62,925 bases of DNA from an uncultured Gammaproteobacteria bacterium (GCA_913061515.1 CAJXSF010000015.1:1-62925), one strand, 5' to 3'; positions 27,623-38,695 are shown, counted from the stretch's first letter. A program made the numbers and translations. Notes: generated from the letters alone by a model not told the origin.

Positions 27623-28303
27623 TTAGTGATTAATCGGAGCGTGACCAAGCTCTGTGCGCATGGCTGCAATTGTGGCCGCATAGTCGTCGCTGTTGAAGAT
27701 CGCCGACCCTGCAACAAACATATCGGCACCGGCTTTTGCTATTTCAGCAATATTTTTGATACCGACCCCACCATCGACTTCGAGGCGAATTTGATGCTGA
27801 CTCTCGTCAATCAACTTACGCACTTGCGCCAACTTTTTAAGGGTAGAAGGAATGAATTTTTGCCCCCCAAAACCTGGGTTTACCGACATCAACAGAATCA
27901 CATCGATCTTATCCATCAAATACTCGAGGCAATCCAAGCTAGTCGCAGGGTTGAACACCAGACCTGCTTGGCAGCCAGCATCGCGAATCAACTGCAATGA
28001 GCGGTCAATGTGATTGGTCGCCTCTGGGTGGAATGTGATGATGCTCGCACCTGCTTTGGCAAAGTCTTCGATCATTTGATCGACAGGAGACACCATTAGG
28101 TGCACATCGATGGGGGCTTTCACGCCATAGTCTCGCAATGCCTTACACACCATTGGGCCTATCGTCAGGTTTGGCACATAGTGGTTGTCCATCACGTCGA
28201 AATGAATGACATCGGCGCCAGCGGCCAATACTGCGTCCACTTCCTCACCAAGGCGCGCAAAATCGGCAGAGAGGATAGACGGGGCGATAAGATACTTAGT
28301 CAT
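27623..28303 (-). CDS. rpe: Ribulose-phosphate 3-epimerase
   Basis: A 226-residue TIM-barrel enzyme interconverting ribulose 5-phosphate and xylulose 5-phosphate in the pentose phosphate pathway. It has [16 protein letters not shown], the metal and catalytic residues in [16 protein letters not shown] and [20 protein letters not shown] over the active site, and RLEVDGGVG with the catalytic Asp. The length is standard. It is upstream of trpE in the same direction. Confidence 0.96.
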   Translation of the reverse strand: MTKYLIAPSILSADFARLGEEVDAVLAAGADVIHFDVMDNHYVPNLTIGPMVCKALRDYGVKAPIDVHLMVSPVDQMIEDFAKAGASIITFHPEATNHIDRSLQLIRDAGCQAGLVFNPATSLDCLEYLMDKIDVILLMSVNPGFGGQKFIPSTLKKLAQVRKLIDESQHQIRLEVDGGVGIKNIAEIAKAGADMFVAGSAIFNSDDYAATIAAMRTELGHAPINH

Positions 28304-28356
28304 AATTCAATCCAGTTTTTCGAGTAGACGGTATTTTACAGACATTCTCTTGATGT

Positions 28357-28370
28357 GCAGCGATTACTGC
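28357..28370. promoter_or_regulatory. 14-base palindrome-like site ahead of rpe (copy A)
   Basis: GCAGCGATTACTGC, differing at one base from the element at 30245-30258. It sits in the 79-base gap between murU and rpe. A perfect 12-base palindrome (CAACAATTGTTG, 28370-28381) abuts it on the right. The pair looks like an operator or overlapping promoter site for rpe-trpE. No known factor is assigned. Confidence 0.4.
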
Positions 28371-28382
28371 AACAATTGTTGT

Positions 28383-29060
28383 TTAGCGTTCGTGCAGCAT
28401 CCGCTCCAATTCTTCCAAACGCTGTGGCGTGCCAATATCAAACCAGGCCCCTTCGTAGACATGCGCACTGATCTGCCCGGCGGCGATCGCCTTATCCAAC
28501 ACCGCTCGTAGCGCCAAGGGGGCCTCTGCTAAGCCCGCAAACAATGCCGGATGCATCACACTAATACCACTGTAGGTTAGGCCTTGATCCTCCGGCTGCG
28601 CTAAACGCAAACGCCCGTCTTTTTGCAACGCAAAATCGCCTTTGCTGTGGTGCGCAGGGTTATCCACCATGACAAGACGCGCCTTCTCGTCAACGCCATT
28701 AACTGAGTGCAAGTGACGGTAATCATAATCAGTCCAGATATCGCCGCTAATCACGGCAAACGCCTCATCACCTAACAAAGGCAAGGCTTTCACGATGCCC
28801 CCGGCTGTTTCTAAGCGTTCTGTCTCGCGCGAGTATTGCAGACGCACACCATAATTGCTGCCATCACCAAGCGCGGCCTCGAGTACATCGCCTAGATAAA
28901 AGTGATTGATGACAATGTCGTCGATGCCAGCTCGGGCGAGGTTCTCAATATGGTATTCAATCAAAGCACGCCCGCCGGCCTGCAACAGCGGCTTAGGTAG
29001 CTTATCCGTCAATGGCCGCATGCGTGTGCCTAGGCCTGCGGCCAGAATCATAGCTCTCAC
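28383..29060 (-). CDS. murU: N-acetylmuramate alpha-1-phosphate uridylyltransferase MurU
   Basis: A 225-residue nucleotidyltransferase with the signature MILAAGLGTRMRPLTDKLPKP and a metal-binding Asp in AVISGDIWTDYDY. With AmgK, MurU rebuilds UDP-MurNAc from recycled MurNAc, bypassing de novo synthesis and the fosfomycin target MurA (known from Pseudomonas). The start is a GTG overlapping the amgK stop by four bases. The close pairing with amgK supports the name over a generic sugar nucleotidyltransferase. Confidence 0.9.
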   Translation of the reverse strand: MRAMILAAGLGTRMRPLTDKLPKPLLQAGGRALIEYHIENLARAGIDDIVINHFYLGDVLEAALGDGSNYGVRLQYSRETERLETAGGIVKALPLLGDEAFAVISGDIWTDYDYRHLHSVNGVDEKARLVMVDNPAHHSKGDFALQKDGRLRLAQPEDQGLTYSGISVMHPALFAGLAEAPLALRAVLDKAIAAGQISAHVYEGAWFDIGTPQRLEELERMLHER

Positions 29061-30175
29061 GCATTTACCTCAGTGGCCAGAATTGGTGCAAGTTTACCCT
29101 GCGCTAGCGGCAGCACTTTGCTGCGCAACCACTGCAAAAACTCCTCCATCTCTGGGTGTTTCGCCGCTACTGTCAGCACGTAGTCGATGACTAGGGGAAT
29201 ATCAAACATATAACGACGCTTACCATCACGAAGATACAGTCGACAGAAAATACCAATGACCTTGATGTGCCGCTGCAGGCCCATCAAGTCGAAGTCGCGC
29301 ATGAATTCAGACTCGGCAGTCTCGTCACCCTTCTCAATCAGGCCATTCGCCACGGCTTTCTGGCGAAATTCCATAACCCAAGCCTCTAGGCGCTCTTGGG
29401 GCCAGACGATATAGCAATCGCGGAGCAAGGACACCAGGTCATAGGTATTGGCTCCGACAACGGCATCCTGAAAATCGATGACTCCTGGGAGCGCGTCGGG
29501 GCTACCATCGCGAATCATCAGATTGCGCGAATGGTAGTCACGATGCACAGCAACCTGAGGCTGCGCTAAGGCGGCGTCTTCAAGAAATGTCCACGTTCGC
29601 GCAAGCAAGTCACGTTCTTGCTCACTAAGACTAAGGCCAAGAAATTCATGGCAAAACCAAACGTTGAATAAATCAAGTTCCTTGCGCAGCAGGGCGCGAT
29701 CATAAGGCGGCAACACTTCGCAATCTGCCCCCGTCTGCAAGGCAATCAACGAGTCCATCGCCGCGTCATAAAGCGCATCAACATGCTCGCCTTGCTGCAA
29801 TGCTGGCAAGTACAAGGAGTCGCCAAAGTCTTGTAGCAACATAAACCCTTGCTCGTAGTCGACCTCTATGACTATCGGTGTCGCTAACCCTGCTCGCCGA
29901 AACATATTGGCAATGCGCACAAACTGCCGGCAATCCTCATGTTCAGGCGGCGCATCTACGAGTAAAAACTGTGTGGATTGCAAACAATTGCCAATCTGAG
30001 TACTGACAAGTTCGGCATCACTCTCTAGCGCCCTATTCAGTCGAATACGGAAATAACGCCTAAAGCTCGCGTCACCCGATACGGTTTCTATTGCTCCTTC
30101 CACTGGGCTGTGACCGGACATATCTTCCAGACAGTGCCTTGCCCATTGCACTAACGCATCCTTTCTTATATCCAT
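29057..30175 (-). CDS. amgK: N-acetylmuramate/N-acetylglucosamine anomeric kinase AmgK
   Basis: A 372-residue aminoglycoside-phosphotransferase-fold kinase phosphorylating MurNAc or GlcNAc at the anomeric carbon. It has the catalytic loop VAVHRDYHSRNLMIRDG (His-x-Asp), the metal site PGVIDFQDAVVG, and the early SGDASFRRYFRIRL phosphate-binding region. It is somewhat longer than the Pseudomonas enzyme. It is first in the pair with murU and divergent from lptD, as in Pseudomonas. Confidence 0.9.
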   Translation of the reverse strand: MDIRKDALVQWARHCLEDMSGHSPVEGAIETVSGDASFRRYFRIRLNRALESDAELVSTQIGNCLQSTQFLLVDAPPEHEDCRQFVRIANMFRRAGLATPIVIEVDYEQGFMLLQDFGDSLYLPALQQGEHVDALYDAAMDSLIALQTGADCEVLPPYDRALLRKELDLFNVWFCHEFLGLSLSEQERDLLARTWTFLEDAALAQPQVAVHRDYHSRNLMIRDGSPDALPGVIDFQDAVVGANTYDLVSLLRDCYIVWPQERLEAWVMEFRQKAVANGLIEKGDETAESEFMRDFDLMGLQRHIKVIGIFCRLYLRDGKRRYMFDIPLVIDYVLTVAAKHPEMEEFLQWLRSKVLPLAQGKLAPILATEVNA

Positions 30176-30244
30176 AGCTCTCGCTTTGTCCTGTTTCTAT
30201 CCAACCCCTAATGAATTATTATGCCAACTCATGGTTCGGTATAT

Positions 30245-30258
30245 GCAGTGATTACTGC
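30245..30258. promoter_or_regulatory. 14-base palindrome-like site between amgK and lptD (copy B)
   Basis: GCAGTGATTACTGC: arms GCAGT and ACTGC around GATT. It lies in the 137-base divergent gap, 69 bases from the amgK start and 54 from the lptD start. It is nearly identical to the site ahead of rpe, so the two bracket the murU-amgK pair. A regulator is inferred, not known. Confidence 0.4.
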
Positions 30259-30312
30259 GTGATCTAGCACCGGCTTCGCCAACGGCCCTATTCTATTGGA
30301 TTGCCTGCAACA

Positions 30313-32979
30313 ATGCAGTTTCGAAAAAACTTATTGTATTCCAACATCTGCCTGATACTGTCCACTGGTGTTCTCCTTTTACAGCCTACTTCGACCGCTT
30401 TAGCGCAAAATAGTGCCGCAAATTCGGATCAATGGACTTGCCGTGCAGGCACCGATGGTGGCTGGGAGTGCTCTGAGAACCCTGCCGCCGCAAGGAATGC
30501 AGGCAACTCGGGCGTCATTGTCAGTCGTGGCGCACGCCGCGTGGCACAAACCGAAAGCGCCTCTGCAACGCCCCCAAGCAATGCATTGCAATCCAGCGCA
30601 GCACTAGACTGGATTCCAGTCGAACAAATGAGTGCTGAGCAACGCCAGCAAATGGAAGACAATTGCTGTGGTGCATTTATCGAGCCTCAGCGCATTGGCG
30701 TGGATGGTCAACCGGTGGATGTGCAAGCACAGCCCGAAGGCTCGGCAACGCTGTTTGAGGCACCTGGTGGCATCAGCCAAAGCCAAAATAGCGCCGTGAG
30801 TATTGAAGGGGTCGTTGCCATTCAACAGGGCAATCGCACCGTCAATAACACCGAATCAACCTATATTGATCAACAAGCAGACACCATCACCCTATCGGGC
30901 GATGTCGTATTCCGCGAGCCCGGTGTATTGCTGCGCGGCGACTCGGCCTTTGTCGACCAAGGCAATAGTGTCAACCGTATCGAACGCGCCAACTATGTTC
31001 TGCACCAATATGGCGTGCATGGCGCCGCGAACGTCATCATTTACGACAGTGAAGGCGAAGTCCTCGCTATCGAAAACGGCGAATTCAGCCGTTGCGAGCC
31101 AGGTAGTGAGTTCTGGAAATTGCATGCTAAGAGCATGATCTTGGACACCAAGGCTGGAATTGGCACCGCCACAGCGGTGACGCTACGCATGAAAGATGTG
31201 CCAGTTTTTCACTACCCTTACACAGTGCCATTTCCACTAGGCGACCAACGCGTCTCTGGCTTTTTGGCCCCGAGCATCGGCTCTACCAGTGATGGGGGCT
31301 TCGATTACTCCCAGCCCTATTATCTGAACTTAGCCCCTCATTATGATGCCACCATCACCCCCCGCTTCATCGCCGACCGCGGCCTTATGGCAAGTGCTGA
31401 GTTCCGCTACCTAGCCGACTGGTCAATGAACACCGTCAGTGCATCCTTACTGCCTGACGACAAACGTTATGACCCTGCCACTGCGAACGTTCTAGGCAGC
31501 GACACCGCCCCACGCAGCAAGCGCTGGTTTGTCGGCCTGCAACATCAAGGGCAACTGGGTGATCACTGGTCTACCGAAGTCAATTATGAAGCGGTGAGCG
31601 ATGACCGCTATTTCCGCGATTTAGGCAGCAGTGGGCTGACGGTTACTAGCCGCACGTACTTACGCCGCTTAGGCCAGCTCAATTACCGCAACAGCAATTG
31701 GTATGCCGGCACCCGTGTGCAAAGGATCGACATCATCGACCCGTATATTTCGGCCAGTGATTTAAATCGCCCCTATGACCGTATGCCAGAGCTCATGCTT
31801 GGTAACGACTATAATATTGGCGGTTTCCAAATTGGCTTCGATGCCACCCATGTGCGCTTCGATCGCGATCTCGACGTCAACTCTTTGAGCGCGGCTCAGC
31901 GAGACAATGGCGCCCTGGTCACAGGTAGCCGAGCACACATCGAGCCGCATATTAGCTTCCCGATTCGTGGTGAGGCCGGTTTCTTTGTCCCAACCGCCAA
32001 GTACAAATACACTAGCTGGGATTTAGACCAACAAGCCCTAGGCACCGAGAACAATCCCGATCGTGGCGTCGGTGTCTTCAGCTTAGACACTGGCCTAGTA
32101 TTCGAGCGCGAGATGAATCGAGGCAACGGTTTCATTCAAACACTAGAGCCGCGCATCTACTATCTGTACAGCGAACAACAAGACCAGTCCTTTTTACCGA
32201 CCTTCGACACGGCACAGCTCAATTTTAGCTTCGGGCAATTATTCCGTGACGACCGCTTCAGTGGACGTGACCGCGTAGGCGATGCAAATCAAGTCAGCGC
32301 AGCCATTGGCAGTCGCTTCATCAATTCTCGCGGCGAAGAGAAAGCCCGTATTGCGATCGGGCAGATCTTCTATTTAGAAGACCGCATTGTTTCCTTAGAT
32401 AGCCCCGTACAAAGCTGGGTGACGCTGCAGCCCCGCGATACAGATCGCTCTGCAATCGTCAGCGAAGGCAGCTATCAATTTAACGACACCTGGCGATTCA
32501 ATGCCGGCGTACAATGGAATGAGTTTGATCAGCGAGTCGACGAAGGCAATGCAGGATTCCGCTACCAAACGGATAATAGCCATATATTCAATCTCGCCTA
32601 TCGCTACCGTTTACTCGTCAATCTTTACGGGCCGGTTCCCGCTGGAATTGACCCAAAAATCAAACAAACTGACGTTTCTGGCGTGTGGCCATTGAGCAAT
32701 AATTGGCGTTTACTGGGTCGATGGCACTATGATCACAGTAACAGCCGGAACCTAGACACGTTCGCGGGGGTCGAATACAGCAACTGTTGCGCTACAATTC
32801 GACTTATCGGGCGCGAATGGATTGATGAAGATGAGTTCTTCCTCCAGCAGGACGAAACCAATACCGGCGTATTTTTTCAGCTAACCCTCAATGGCCTAGG
32901 CAACATCAGCGGCGGGGGAATCAGCAGACTACTCAGTGACGGCATCCTGGGTTTTAAGGAGTATGAAGCAAATGAATAA
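30313..32979 (+). CDS. lptD: LPS-assembly outer-membrane protein LptD
   Basis: About 888 residues. LptD with LptE inserts lipopolysaccharide into the outer leaflet. It has a signal peptide ending at ALAQ, then cysteines in WTCRAGTDGGWEC and DNCCGAFIEP, an OstA/LptA-like jellyroll (~165-290, with ITLSGDVVFREPGV and SRCEPGSEFWKLHAKS), and a large barrel ending near YSNCCATIRLIGREW. The two cysteine groups are those that form inter-domain disulfides in E. coli. The frame allows TTG at 30301, but neither start has a clear Shine-Dalgarno; ATG 30313 is preferred on codon grounds. It is followed by surA, its folding chaperone, with overlapping ends. Confidence 0.94.
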   Translation: MQFRKNLLYSNICLILSTGVLLLQPTSTALAQNSAANSDQWTCRAGTDGGWECSENPAAARNAGNSGVIVSRGARRVAQTESASATPPSNALQSSAALDWIPVEQMSAEQRQQMEDNCCGAFIEPQRIGVDGQPVDVQAQPEGSATLFEAPGGISQSQNSAVSIEGVVAIQQGNRTVNNTESTYIDQQADTITLSGDVVFREPGVLLRGDSAFVDQGNSVNRIERANYVLHQYGVHGAANVIIYDSEGEVLAIENGEFSRCEPGSEFWKLHAKSMILDTKAGIGTATAVTLRMKDVPVFHYPYTVPFPLGDQRVSGFLAPSIGSTSDGGFDYSQPYYLNLAPHYDATITPRFIADRGLMASAEFRYLADWSMNTVSASLLPDDKRYDPATANVLGSDTAPRSKRWFVGLQHQGQLGDHWSTEVNYEAVSDDRYFRDLGSSGLTVTSRTYLRRLGQLNYRNSNWYAGTRVQRIDIIDPYISASDLNRPYDRMPELMLGNDYNIGGFQIGFDATHVRFDRDLDVNSLSAAQRDNGALVTGSRAHIEPHISFPIRGEAGFFVPTAKYKYTSWDLDQQALGTENNPDRGVGVFSLDTGLVFEREMNRGNGFIQTLEPRIYYLYSEQQDQSFLPTFDTAQLNFSFGQLFRDDRFSGRDRVGDANQVSAAIGSRFINSRGEEKARIAIGQIFYLEDRIVSLDSPVQSWVTLQPRDTDRSAIVSEGSYQFNDTWRFNAGVQWNEFDQRVDEGNAGFRYQTDNSHIFNLAYRYRLLVNLYGPVPAGIDPKIKQTDVSGVWPLSNNWRLLGRWHYDHSNSRNLDTFAGVEYSNCCATIRLIGREWIDEDEFFLQQDETNTGVFFQLTLNGLGNISGGGISRLLSDGILGFKEYEANE

Positions 32980-34300
32980 TCGATTTTTAATCACTAGCGC
33001 TATTTTAGCACTGATGGCACTTGTCTCTAGCAATCTTTACGCCCAACGTGAAGTACTCGACCGCGTCGTGGCCATCGTCGATGAAGGCGTTGTCTTGCAA
33101 AGCGAGTTGGATGCGCGTATTGCAGAGGTGCGTGCCAATGCTATGGCCTCTGGCCAACCATTACCTGCAGGCGCAGAGCTGCGCAGCCAAATGATTGAGA
33201 CCTTGGTAGTGGAAAGCTTGCAGATGCAATTGGCTAACCGCATGGGGATTCGTTACGACGATGACACGATTAACAATGTCATGCAGAGCATCGCCGATCA
33301 GAACGGCATGACTTTCGATGAATACATCACCGCGCTCGATGAGGCTGGCCGCTATATCTCTACCCGCGAACAAATCCGTAAGGAACTGATGCTGCGCGAC
33401 TTACAGCGCGGCATGGTCAATCGTCGTATCAATATCACCGACCAAGAGATCGAGAATTTCCTCAACTCCGAAATGGGCCGTGTCACAATGGCTCCGGATT
33501 ATTTTGTCGACCAAACGCTCATCCCAGTTGGCGAAAATGATCCCGCAGAAGTGATCGCTGCAAAGGAAGATTTTGCTGCGCAGATGCTAGAGGCGATCAA
33601 TGAAGGCACCCCGTTCGAGCAAGTACGAGAAGTAGCGCAACGCGGCGCAACAAGCAACCCGCCTACAGCATTCCCAGTCAGTGGCGGTGAATTAGGGTGG
33701 CGTAAGGCTGATGGCTTACCTAGTCTATTTGTTGACATCGTCCCGACCATGAAAGCAGGCGAAGTTCGCGGCCCTATCCGCAGCCCAAGCGGTTTTCACT
33801 TAGTCAAACTGGTGCAGGTGCGTGGCGATATTAATAGCTTAGTCAAACAAACTCGCGCTCGTCATATTTTGATTACGCCCAATGAAATTCGCACCGAAGA
33901 ACAAGCAGAACAATTGATCAACACCCTGCACGATCGCATTGAAGCCGGTGAAGATTTTGCCGCTATCGCACGCCAAAACTCTGATGATGCGGCCTCTGTC
34001 GTAGCCGGTGGTGACATGGGCTGGGCGAATGAAGGCGGCATGCCTCCCGATTTCGAACCAATCATCGATGAGTTAGAAGTTGGCGTATTGAGCGAGCCCT
34101 TTAGAACCAGCTTCGGTTGGCATATTGCCGAAGTCCTGGAGCGTCGCGAACAGGATTTAAGCCGTCAATTCAGCCGCCAGCAGGCAGAGAACACTTTGCG
34201 TTCACGCAAGTTCGATGTCGAGCTGCAAAACTGGTTGATTGAGATTCGGGAACAAGCCTATGTCAAAATCAGCCCACCGCGAGTTGCAGGCAATCCGTGA
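32972..34300 (+). CDS. surA: Periplasmic chaperone/peptidyl-prolyl isomerase SurA
   Basis: About 442 residues. SurA escorts outer-membrane proteins, notably LptD, through the periplasm. After the signal peptide (ending NLYAQ) come an N-terminal chaperone domain beginning [20 protein letters not shown] and two parvulin domains (~170-280 and ~285-390), each with GGELGWR/GGDMGWA and [30 protein letters not shown]. Three in-frame ATGs are possible. AAGGAG at 32956-32961 is ten bases before ATG 32972 but only one before ATG 32963. The gene overlaps the lptD stop by eight bases. Confidence 0.94.
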   Translation: MNNRFLITSAILALMALVSSNLYAQREVLDRVVAIVDEGVVLQSELDARIAEVRANAMASGQPLPAGAELRSQMIETLVVESLQMQLANRMGIRYDDDTINNVMQSIADQNGMTFDEYITALDEAGRYISTREQIRKELMLRDLQRGMVNRRINITDQEIENFLNSEMGRVTMAPDYFVDQTLIPVGENDPAEVIAAKEDFAAQMLEAINEGTPFEQVREVAQRGATSNPPTAFPVSGGELGWRKADGLPSLFVDIVPTMKAGEVRGPIRSPSGFHLVKLVQVRGDINSLVKQTRARHILITPNEIRTEEQAEQLINTLHDRIEAGEDFAAIARQNSDDAASVVAGGDMGWANEGGMPPDFEPIIDELEVGVLSEPFRTSFGWHIAEVLERREQDLSRQFSRQQAENTLRSRKFDVELQNWLIEIREQAYVKISPPRVAGNP

Positions 34301-35301
34301 TCGATCGCATTTGCATTACTCCCGGTGAACCAGCAGGCATAGGCCCCGACTTATGCATCCAGATTGCGCAACAGGCGGATAAAACCTGCGAGCGAGTCGT
34401 CGTTGCCGACCCACAGCTGCTGATCGAAAGAGCAGCCCAGCTTGGCCTAACATTAAAGCTTCGCGATTTCGACGCACAGCAAGCGCCGCAGATAAATGCC
34501 GCCGGCGAGCTCAGCATCATTGCCGTACCCCTTGCCAACCCGTCGCGCACAGGGGTTCTCGACCCACGCAATGCCTCCTATGTCTTAGAGACTCTCAGAA
34601 CCGCGGTTAGCGCCTGCCAAGCCCATACGGTCGACGCAATGGTGACCGGGCCTGTTCACAAAGGCGCTATCAACGATGGTGGCTTTGCTTTTAGCGGCCA
34701 TACGGAGTTTCTTGCACAGCTCTGCGACCAACCCTTAACGGTGATGATGCTTGCCACCGAAGGCCTTCGTGTTGCGTTAGCGACCACACACCTGCCGCTA
34801 GCCAAGGTGCCTGCGGCCATAACCAAACCATTACTGCGCGATATTATTCGCATCCTTGATGCCGATTTGCGCAGGCGCTTTGGCATTAGCTCACCGGCGA
34901 TACTCGTGTGCGGTTTAAACCCCCATGCTGGAGAAGGCGGTCACTTGGGCACAGAAGAGCGCGATATCATCGAACCTGTATTAGAGGAGATGCGCAAGAA
35001 AGGTATACACCTACTAGGCCCTCTTCCTGCCGACACCCTCTTCACCGATAAATATTTGGCTCATGCTGATGCGGTGTTGTCGATGTACCATGATCAAGGT
35101 TTACCCGTTTTGAAATACAAAGGCTTCGGCAGGGCAAGCAATATCACTCTCGGCCTGCCGATTATTCGCACCTCTGTAGATCACGGCACCGCCCTCGACC
35201 TGGCTGGCACTGGCAAAGCCAACATCGGCAGCCTGCAAGAAGCCATTGCTACCGCGCAGCTCATGGCGCAACACTCGCGACAAGGAGCCAGAGCACAGTG
35301 A
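34297..35301 (+). CDS. pdxA: 4-hydroxythreonine-4-phosphate dehydrogenase PdxA
   Basis: A 334-residue NAD-dependent dehydrogenase in the DXP-dependent vitamin B6 pathway. It begins [15 protein letters not shown] and has the metal-binding histidines in [24 protein letters not shown] and [12 protein letters not shown], with [12 protein letters not shown] near the end. The start is a GTG overlapping the surA stop by four bases, and the stop overlaps rsmA in the same way. Confidence 0.96.
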   Translation: MIDRICITPGEPAGIGPDLCIQIAQQADKTCERVVVADPQLLIERAAQLGLTLKLRDFDAQQAPQINAAGELSIIAVPLANPSRTGVLDPRNASYVLETLRTAVSACQAHTVDAMVTGPVHKGAINDGGFAFSGHTEFLAQLCDQPLTVMMLATEGLRVALATTHLPLAKVPAAITKPLLRDIIRILDADLRRRFGISSPAILVCGLNPHAGEGGHLGTEERDIIEPVLEEMRKKGIHLLGPLPADTLFTDKYLAHADAVLSMYHDQGLPVLKYKGFGRASNITLGLPIIRTSVDHGTALDLAGTGKANIGSLQEAIATAQLMAQHSRQGARAQ

Positions 35302-36188
35302 ACGATTCAAAGCGAAAGAAACATTCGGGCAAGCGCGGCCCAGACTTGCAAAATGATGGTTTTCAACACCAAGCCCGCAAACGCTTTGGGCAAAACTTTT
35401 TGCAAGATCAAAATATTATTTTAAAAATCCTGCAATCGATTCGCCCGCAAGACAACGATCACCTCGTTGAAATTGGCCCGGGCCAAGGGGCGCTGACCAG
35501 ACACCTATTGCAGACATGTCAAAAGCTCGATGCCGTCGAGCTGGACCGAGACCTTGCCGCTTATCTGGAACAAACTTTGGGCAGTGACCCACGCTTCTCA
35601 TTACAACAAGGCGACGTGTTGAAATTTGATTTCAGCCAACTAAGCGACAAGCCTCGCTCGTTAAGAATTATTGGCAATCTGCCCTATAATATTTCCACGC
35701 CATGTATGTTTCATCTGCTCAATTATCAATCATTGATCAGTGATATGACCTTCATGTTGCAGCTTGAAGTGGTGCAACGACTTGCCGCAGGCCCAGGGGA
35801 TCCTCACTACGGAAGGCTCGGTTTGATTATGCAGTATTACTGCCAAGTCGAGCACCTATTCGATGTGCCGCCAACCGCCTTCACCCCACAGCCCAAGGTA
35901 TGTTCAGCTATTGTGCGCTTAACGCCCCATGTGCGCCCTCCCGTGGAGGTTGACGACGTGAAGTGTTTGCAAGATGTCATTCGCGTAGCCTTCACCCAAC
36001 GTCGCAAGACCTTGAAGAACAGCTTAAGAACCCTGATATCTGAGGCAGAACTAAATAAGCTAACAATCGACACCAGTTTACGCCCTGAAAAACTAAGCTT
36101 GGCGGAATACGCCATAATCAGTAATAGTATTAGTCGTAACCGACAAAACGCTCAGGGCGCGCAGCAAAAGGAGGAGTCACATGAATAA
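35298..36188 (+). CDS. rsmA: 16S rRNA dimethyladenosine transferase RsmA (KsgA)
   Basis: A 296-residue SAM enzyme that dimethylates A1518 and A1519 in 16S rRNA during 30S assembly. It has [15 protein letters not shown], the SAM loop [25 protein letters not shown] and the catalytic NLPYNIST. A basic N-terminal extension of about 25 residues (from the GTG start) precedes the core, so the true start could lie further in. It overlaps pdxA by four bases and apaG by eight. Confidence 0.95.
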   Translation: MNDSKRKKHSGKRGPDLQNDGFQHQARKRFGQNFLQDQNIILKILQSIRPQDNDHLVEIGPGQGALTRHLLQTCQKLDAVELDRDLAAYLEQTLGSDPRFSLQQGDVLKFDFSQLSDKPRSLRIIGNLPYNISTPCMFHLLNYQSLISDMTFMLQLEVVQRLAAGPGDPHYGRLGLIMQYYCQVEHLFDVPPTAFTPQPKVCSAIVRLTPHVRPPVEVDDVKCLQDVIRVAFTQRRKTLKNSLRTLISEAELNKLTIDTSLRPEKLSLAEYAIISNSISRNRQNAQGAQQKEESHE

Positions 36189-36570
36189 ATCTGAGGGCAG
36201 CCCCCAGAACGTCGACATTTCCGTGAAGACACAGTACATCCAAGAGCAGTCAGACCCAGAGAACAACCGCTTTGTGTTCGCCTATACCATCGGCATCGAA
36301 AACAAGAGCAAGAAACCGGTGAAACTCCTATCAAGGCATTGGATCATCACCGATGACAACGACAAGGTCGAAGAGGTACGCGGCACAGGCGTCGTTGGAC
36401 AGCAACCGTTGATCGCCCCTGGGCAGGTGTTTCATTACACAAGCGGCGCCGTGCTCACCACAGGGTTTGGCACAATGCAGGGAAGCTATGAAATGCTCAG
36501 TGACGATGGCGAGAAATTCGCCGCCACCATCCCTGCCTTTTTACTTTCAAGACCACTGAGTGTGCATTAA
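36181..36570 (+). CDS. apaG: ApaG protein
   Basis: A 129-residue beta-sandwich (FN3-like) protein of the ApaG family: FAYTIGIENKSKKPVKLLSRHWIITD, EVRGTGVVGQQPLIAPGQ, FHYTSGAVLTTGFGTMQGSY. Family members bind pyrophosphate-like ligands and associate with Ap4A metabolism; the exact role is unsettled. A strong AGGAGG (inside rsmA) precedes its ATG by a few bases. It is followed by apaH, the usual order. Confidence 0.95.
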   Translation: MNKSEGSPQNVDISVKTQYIQEQSDPENNRFVFAYTIGIENKSKKPVKLLSRHWIITDDNDKVEEVRGTGVVGQQPLIAPGQVFHYTSGAVLTTGFGTMQGSYEMLSDDGEKFAATIPAFLLSRPLSVH

Positions 36571-36587
36571 TAAAGGCTGCAGGTGAT

Positions 36588-37403
36588 ATGTCAACCTATG
36601 CAATTGGGGATATCCAGGGCTGTTATAAACCCCTACGAAAGCTGCTTAATAGCGTTGACTTTCAAGCTGGTAAAGACCAACTCTGGTGCGTTGGGGATCT
36701 CATCAATCGAGGCCCCAAATCCTTAGACACCCTAAGATTCCTGCGCGATCTTGGCGACAATGCCACGATCGTGCTCGGCAATCATGACCTGCACTTTCTC
36801 GCCATTTACTATGGCGCTACGCAAAACCGCAATAAAGACACGCTCGACAAATTATTAAAGGCACCCGATAGCGCCGAGCTCAGTGAATGGTTGCGGCAAA
36901 AACCTTTAGTGCACTACGACAGCGTTGTGACCGAGCAGGGCCCCAAGAACTATTTGATGGTGCATGCTGGCGTCGCCCCCCAGTGGTCATTAAAAAAGAC
37001 GCTTGAACTAGCTGCCGAGGTTGAACTCACACTCAAAGGCCCAGAATTTCTTACGTTTTTCGAAAACATGTATGGCGATACCCCACGACGCTGGAAAGAC
37101 CAACTAACGGGCTACGAACGCCTGCGAGTCATCACCAATTATCTAACCCGCATGCGCTTTTGTAACGAAAAAGGCAAACTGGATTTAAAAGTAAAAGAAG
37201 GCTTACTCTGGGCTCCTGAAGGCTACAAACCTTGGTTTGATTATCAACAACTCACACCAGAAACCAATATATTATTTGGCCACTGGGCGGCACTGGAAGG
37301 GCACACCGGCAACCCCGCCGTGTTTGCCTTAGATACCGGCTGCGTCTGGGGCCGCGAACTCACCATGATGCGATTAGAAGACCATAAGCTGTTCAGCATC
37401 TAG
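36588..37403 (+). CDS. apaH: Bis(5'-nucleosyl)-tetraphosphatase, symmetrical (ApaH)
   Basis: A 271-residue metallophosphatase that cleaves Ap4A into two ADP, lowering the alarmone and decapping Np4-capped RNA. The family metal motifs are clear: [36 protein letters not shown], and later VHAGVAPQW and FGHWAALEG. It closes the lptD-surA-pdxA-rsmA-apaG-apaH cluster. Confidence 0.96.
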   Translation: MSTYAIGDIQGCYKPLRKLLNSVDFQAGKDQLWCVGDLINRGPKSLDTLRFLRDLGDNATIVLGNHDLHFLAIYYGATQNRNKDTLDKLLKAPDSAELSEWLRQKPLVHYDSVVTEQGPKNYLMVHAGVAPQWSLKKTLELAAEVELTLKGPEFLTFFENMYGDTPRRWKDQLTGYERLRVITNYLTRMRFCNEKGKLDLKVKEGLLWAPEGYKPWFDYQQLTPETNILFGHWAALEGHTGNPAVFALDTGCVWGRELTMMRLEDHKLFSI

Positions 37404-37453
37404 CCCTCAGGCTACACTCCCCCCTAAGTTCACTCCTATTGAGAGTCCACACA

Positions 37454-38695
37454 ATGAAGTTTTACTTGGTAGGCGGCGCAGTTCGCGACAGACTACTTGG
37501 CTTTGATAAGTCCGACCGCGACTGGGTCGTAGTCGGCGCACGAGTTGAAGACATGCTCGCCGAAGGCTTCACGCAAGTGGGCAGTGACTTTCCGGTTTTC
37601 TTGCATCCTAAAACCAAAGAAGAGTATGCACTGGCGCGCACAGAGCGCAAGACAGCGCCTGGTTATACAGGCTTTAGTTTTACCGCTGACCCTAGCGTCA
37701 CTCTGGAAGAGGACTTGTCGCGCCGCGACCTGACTATCAATGCCATCGCGCAAGACGATGATGGGGCGCTAATCGACCCTTATGACGGCGCCCAAGACAT
37801 CAAGCTGCGACTATTACGCCATGTCTCTCCAGCCTTTACGGAAGACCCTTTGCGAGTACTAAGGGTCGCGCGCTTTGCTGCACGCTTTGCCAACAAAGGG
37901 TTTAAAGTGGCGCCTGAGACTATGACGCTCATGCAAGAGCTAAGCGCCAGCGGAGAGCTTAGTCATCTAGTCGCCGAGCGCATCTGGCAAGAAACCGAAA
38001 AAGCCCTCAACACCCAATCCCCTGCCGTGTATTTTCAGACACTGCGCGAATGCGGCGCTTTAGCGATCATCATGCCAGAGATCGACTCACTATTCGGCGT
38101 TCCGCAAACGGCGCAATATCACCCAGAGATCGACACAGGCGTGCACGTCATGATGTGCATGGAGCAAGCGGCGCGTCTTAGCGATGACCCAGTCGTGCGC
38201 TTTGCGACCTTGCTCCACGACCTTGGCAAGGGCGTTACGCCGAAAGAAAAATGGCCACGGCATATTGGTCACGAACAACTGGGGCTGCCCTTGATCGACC
38301 AATTCTGCACCCGTTTACGTGTTCCCAAAAAATACCGGGCGATGGCGCGCATCGTCAGCCAATACCATACCCATTGTCACCGTGCCCAAGAGCTACGCGC
38401 AGATACCATGTTGAGACTGTTAGAATCACTCGATGCTTTTCGAAGACCGGCACAAGTTGAACAATTTGTCTTAGCTTGTGAAGCCGATTCTAGGGGCCGC
38501 AAAGGCTTCGAAGATCGCGAATACCCGCAAGCCGAAATCGTTCGCCAAGCATTAGCTGCCGCACGAAGTGTCGATATCCGCGAAGTCTTGAGTACCGTCG
38601 GGGTCGATCATGAGAAAGGCCACGAGGCAATCAAAGCCCATATTGCGCGCGCCCGCACCGATGCAATCGCGCTAGCCCTAGGAAAATGCCAATGA
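37454..38695 (+). CDS. cca: Multifunctional CCA-adding enzyme (tRNA nucleotidyltransferase)
   Basis: About 413 residues; it adds or repairs the 3' CCA of tRNAs. It begins [16 protein letters not shown], has the catalytic Asp pair in [10 protein letters not shown], the [10 protein letters not shown] and [15 protein letters not shown] head and neck motifs, and a C-terminal HD domain (LLHDLGKG) that gives 2'-phosphatase and phosphodiesterase activity in the gammaproteobacterial class. The frame opens at a TTG at 37439, but ATG 37454 matches the family N-terminus. It overlaps the downstream reductase by four bases. Confidence 0.95.
   Translation: MKFYLVGGAVRDRLLGFDKSDRDWVVVGARVEDMLAEGFTQVGSDFPVFLHPKTKEEYALARTERKTAPGYTGFSFTADPSVTLEEDLSRRDLTINAIAQDDDGALIDPYDGAQDIKLRLLRHVSPAFTEDPLRVLRVARFAARFANKGFKVAPETMTLMQELSASGELSHLVAERIWQETEKALNTQSPAVYFQTLRECGALAIIMPEIDSLFGVPQTAQYHPEIDTGVHVMMCMEQAARLSDDPVVRFATLLHDLGKGVTPKEKWPRHIGHEQLGLPLIDQFCTRLRVPKKYRAMARIVSQYHTHCHRAQELRADTMLRLLESLDAFRRPAQVEQFVLACEADSRGRKGFEDREYPQAEIVRQALAAARSVDIREVLSTVGVDHEKGHEAIKAHIARARTDAIALALGKCQ

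Noticed and set aside
35832..35845. GCAGTATTACTGC-like sequence inside rsmA
   Set aside because: It resembles the paired intergenic 14-mers but lies within conserved coding sequence and has different centre spacing.
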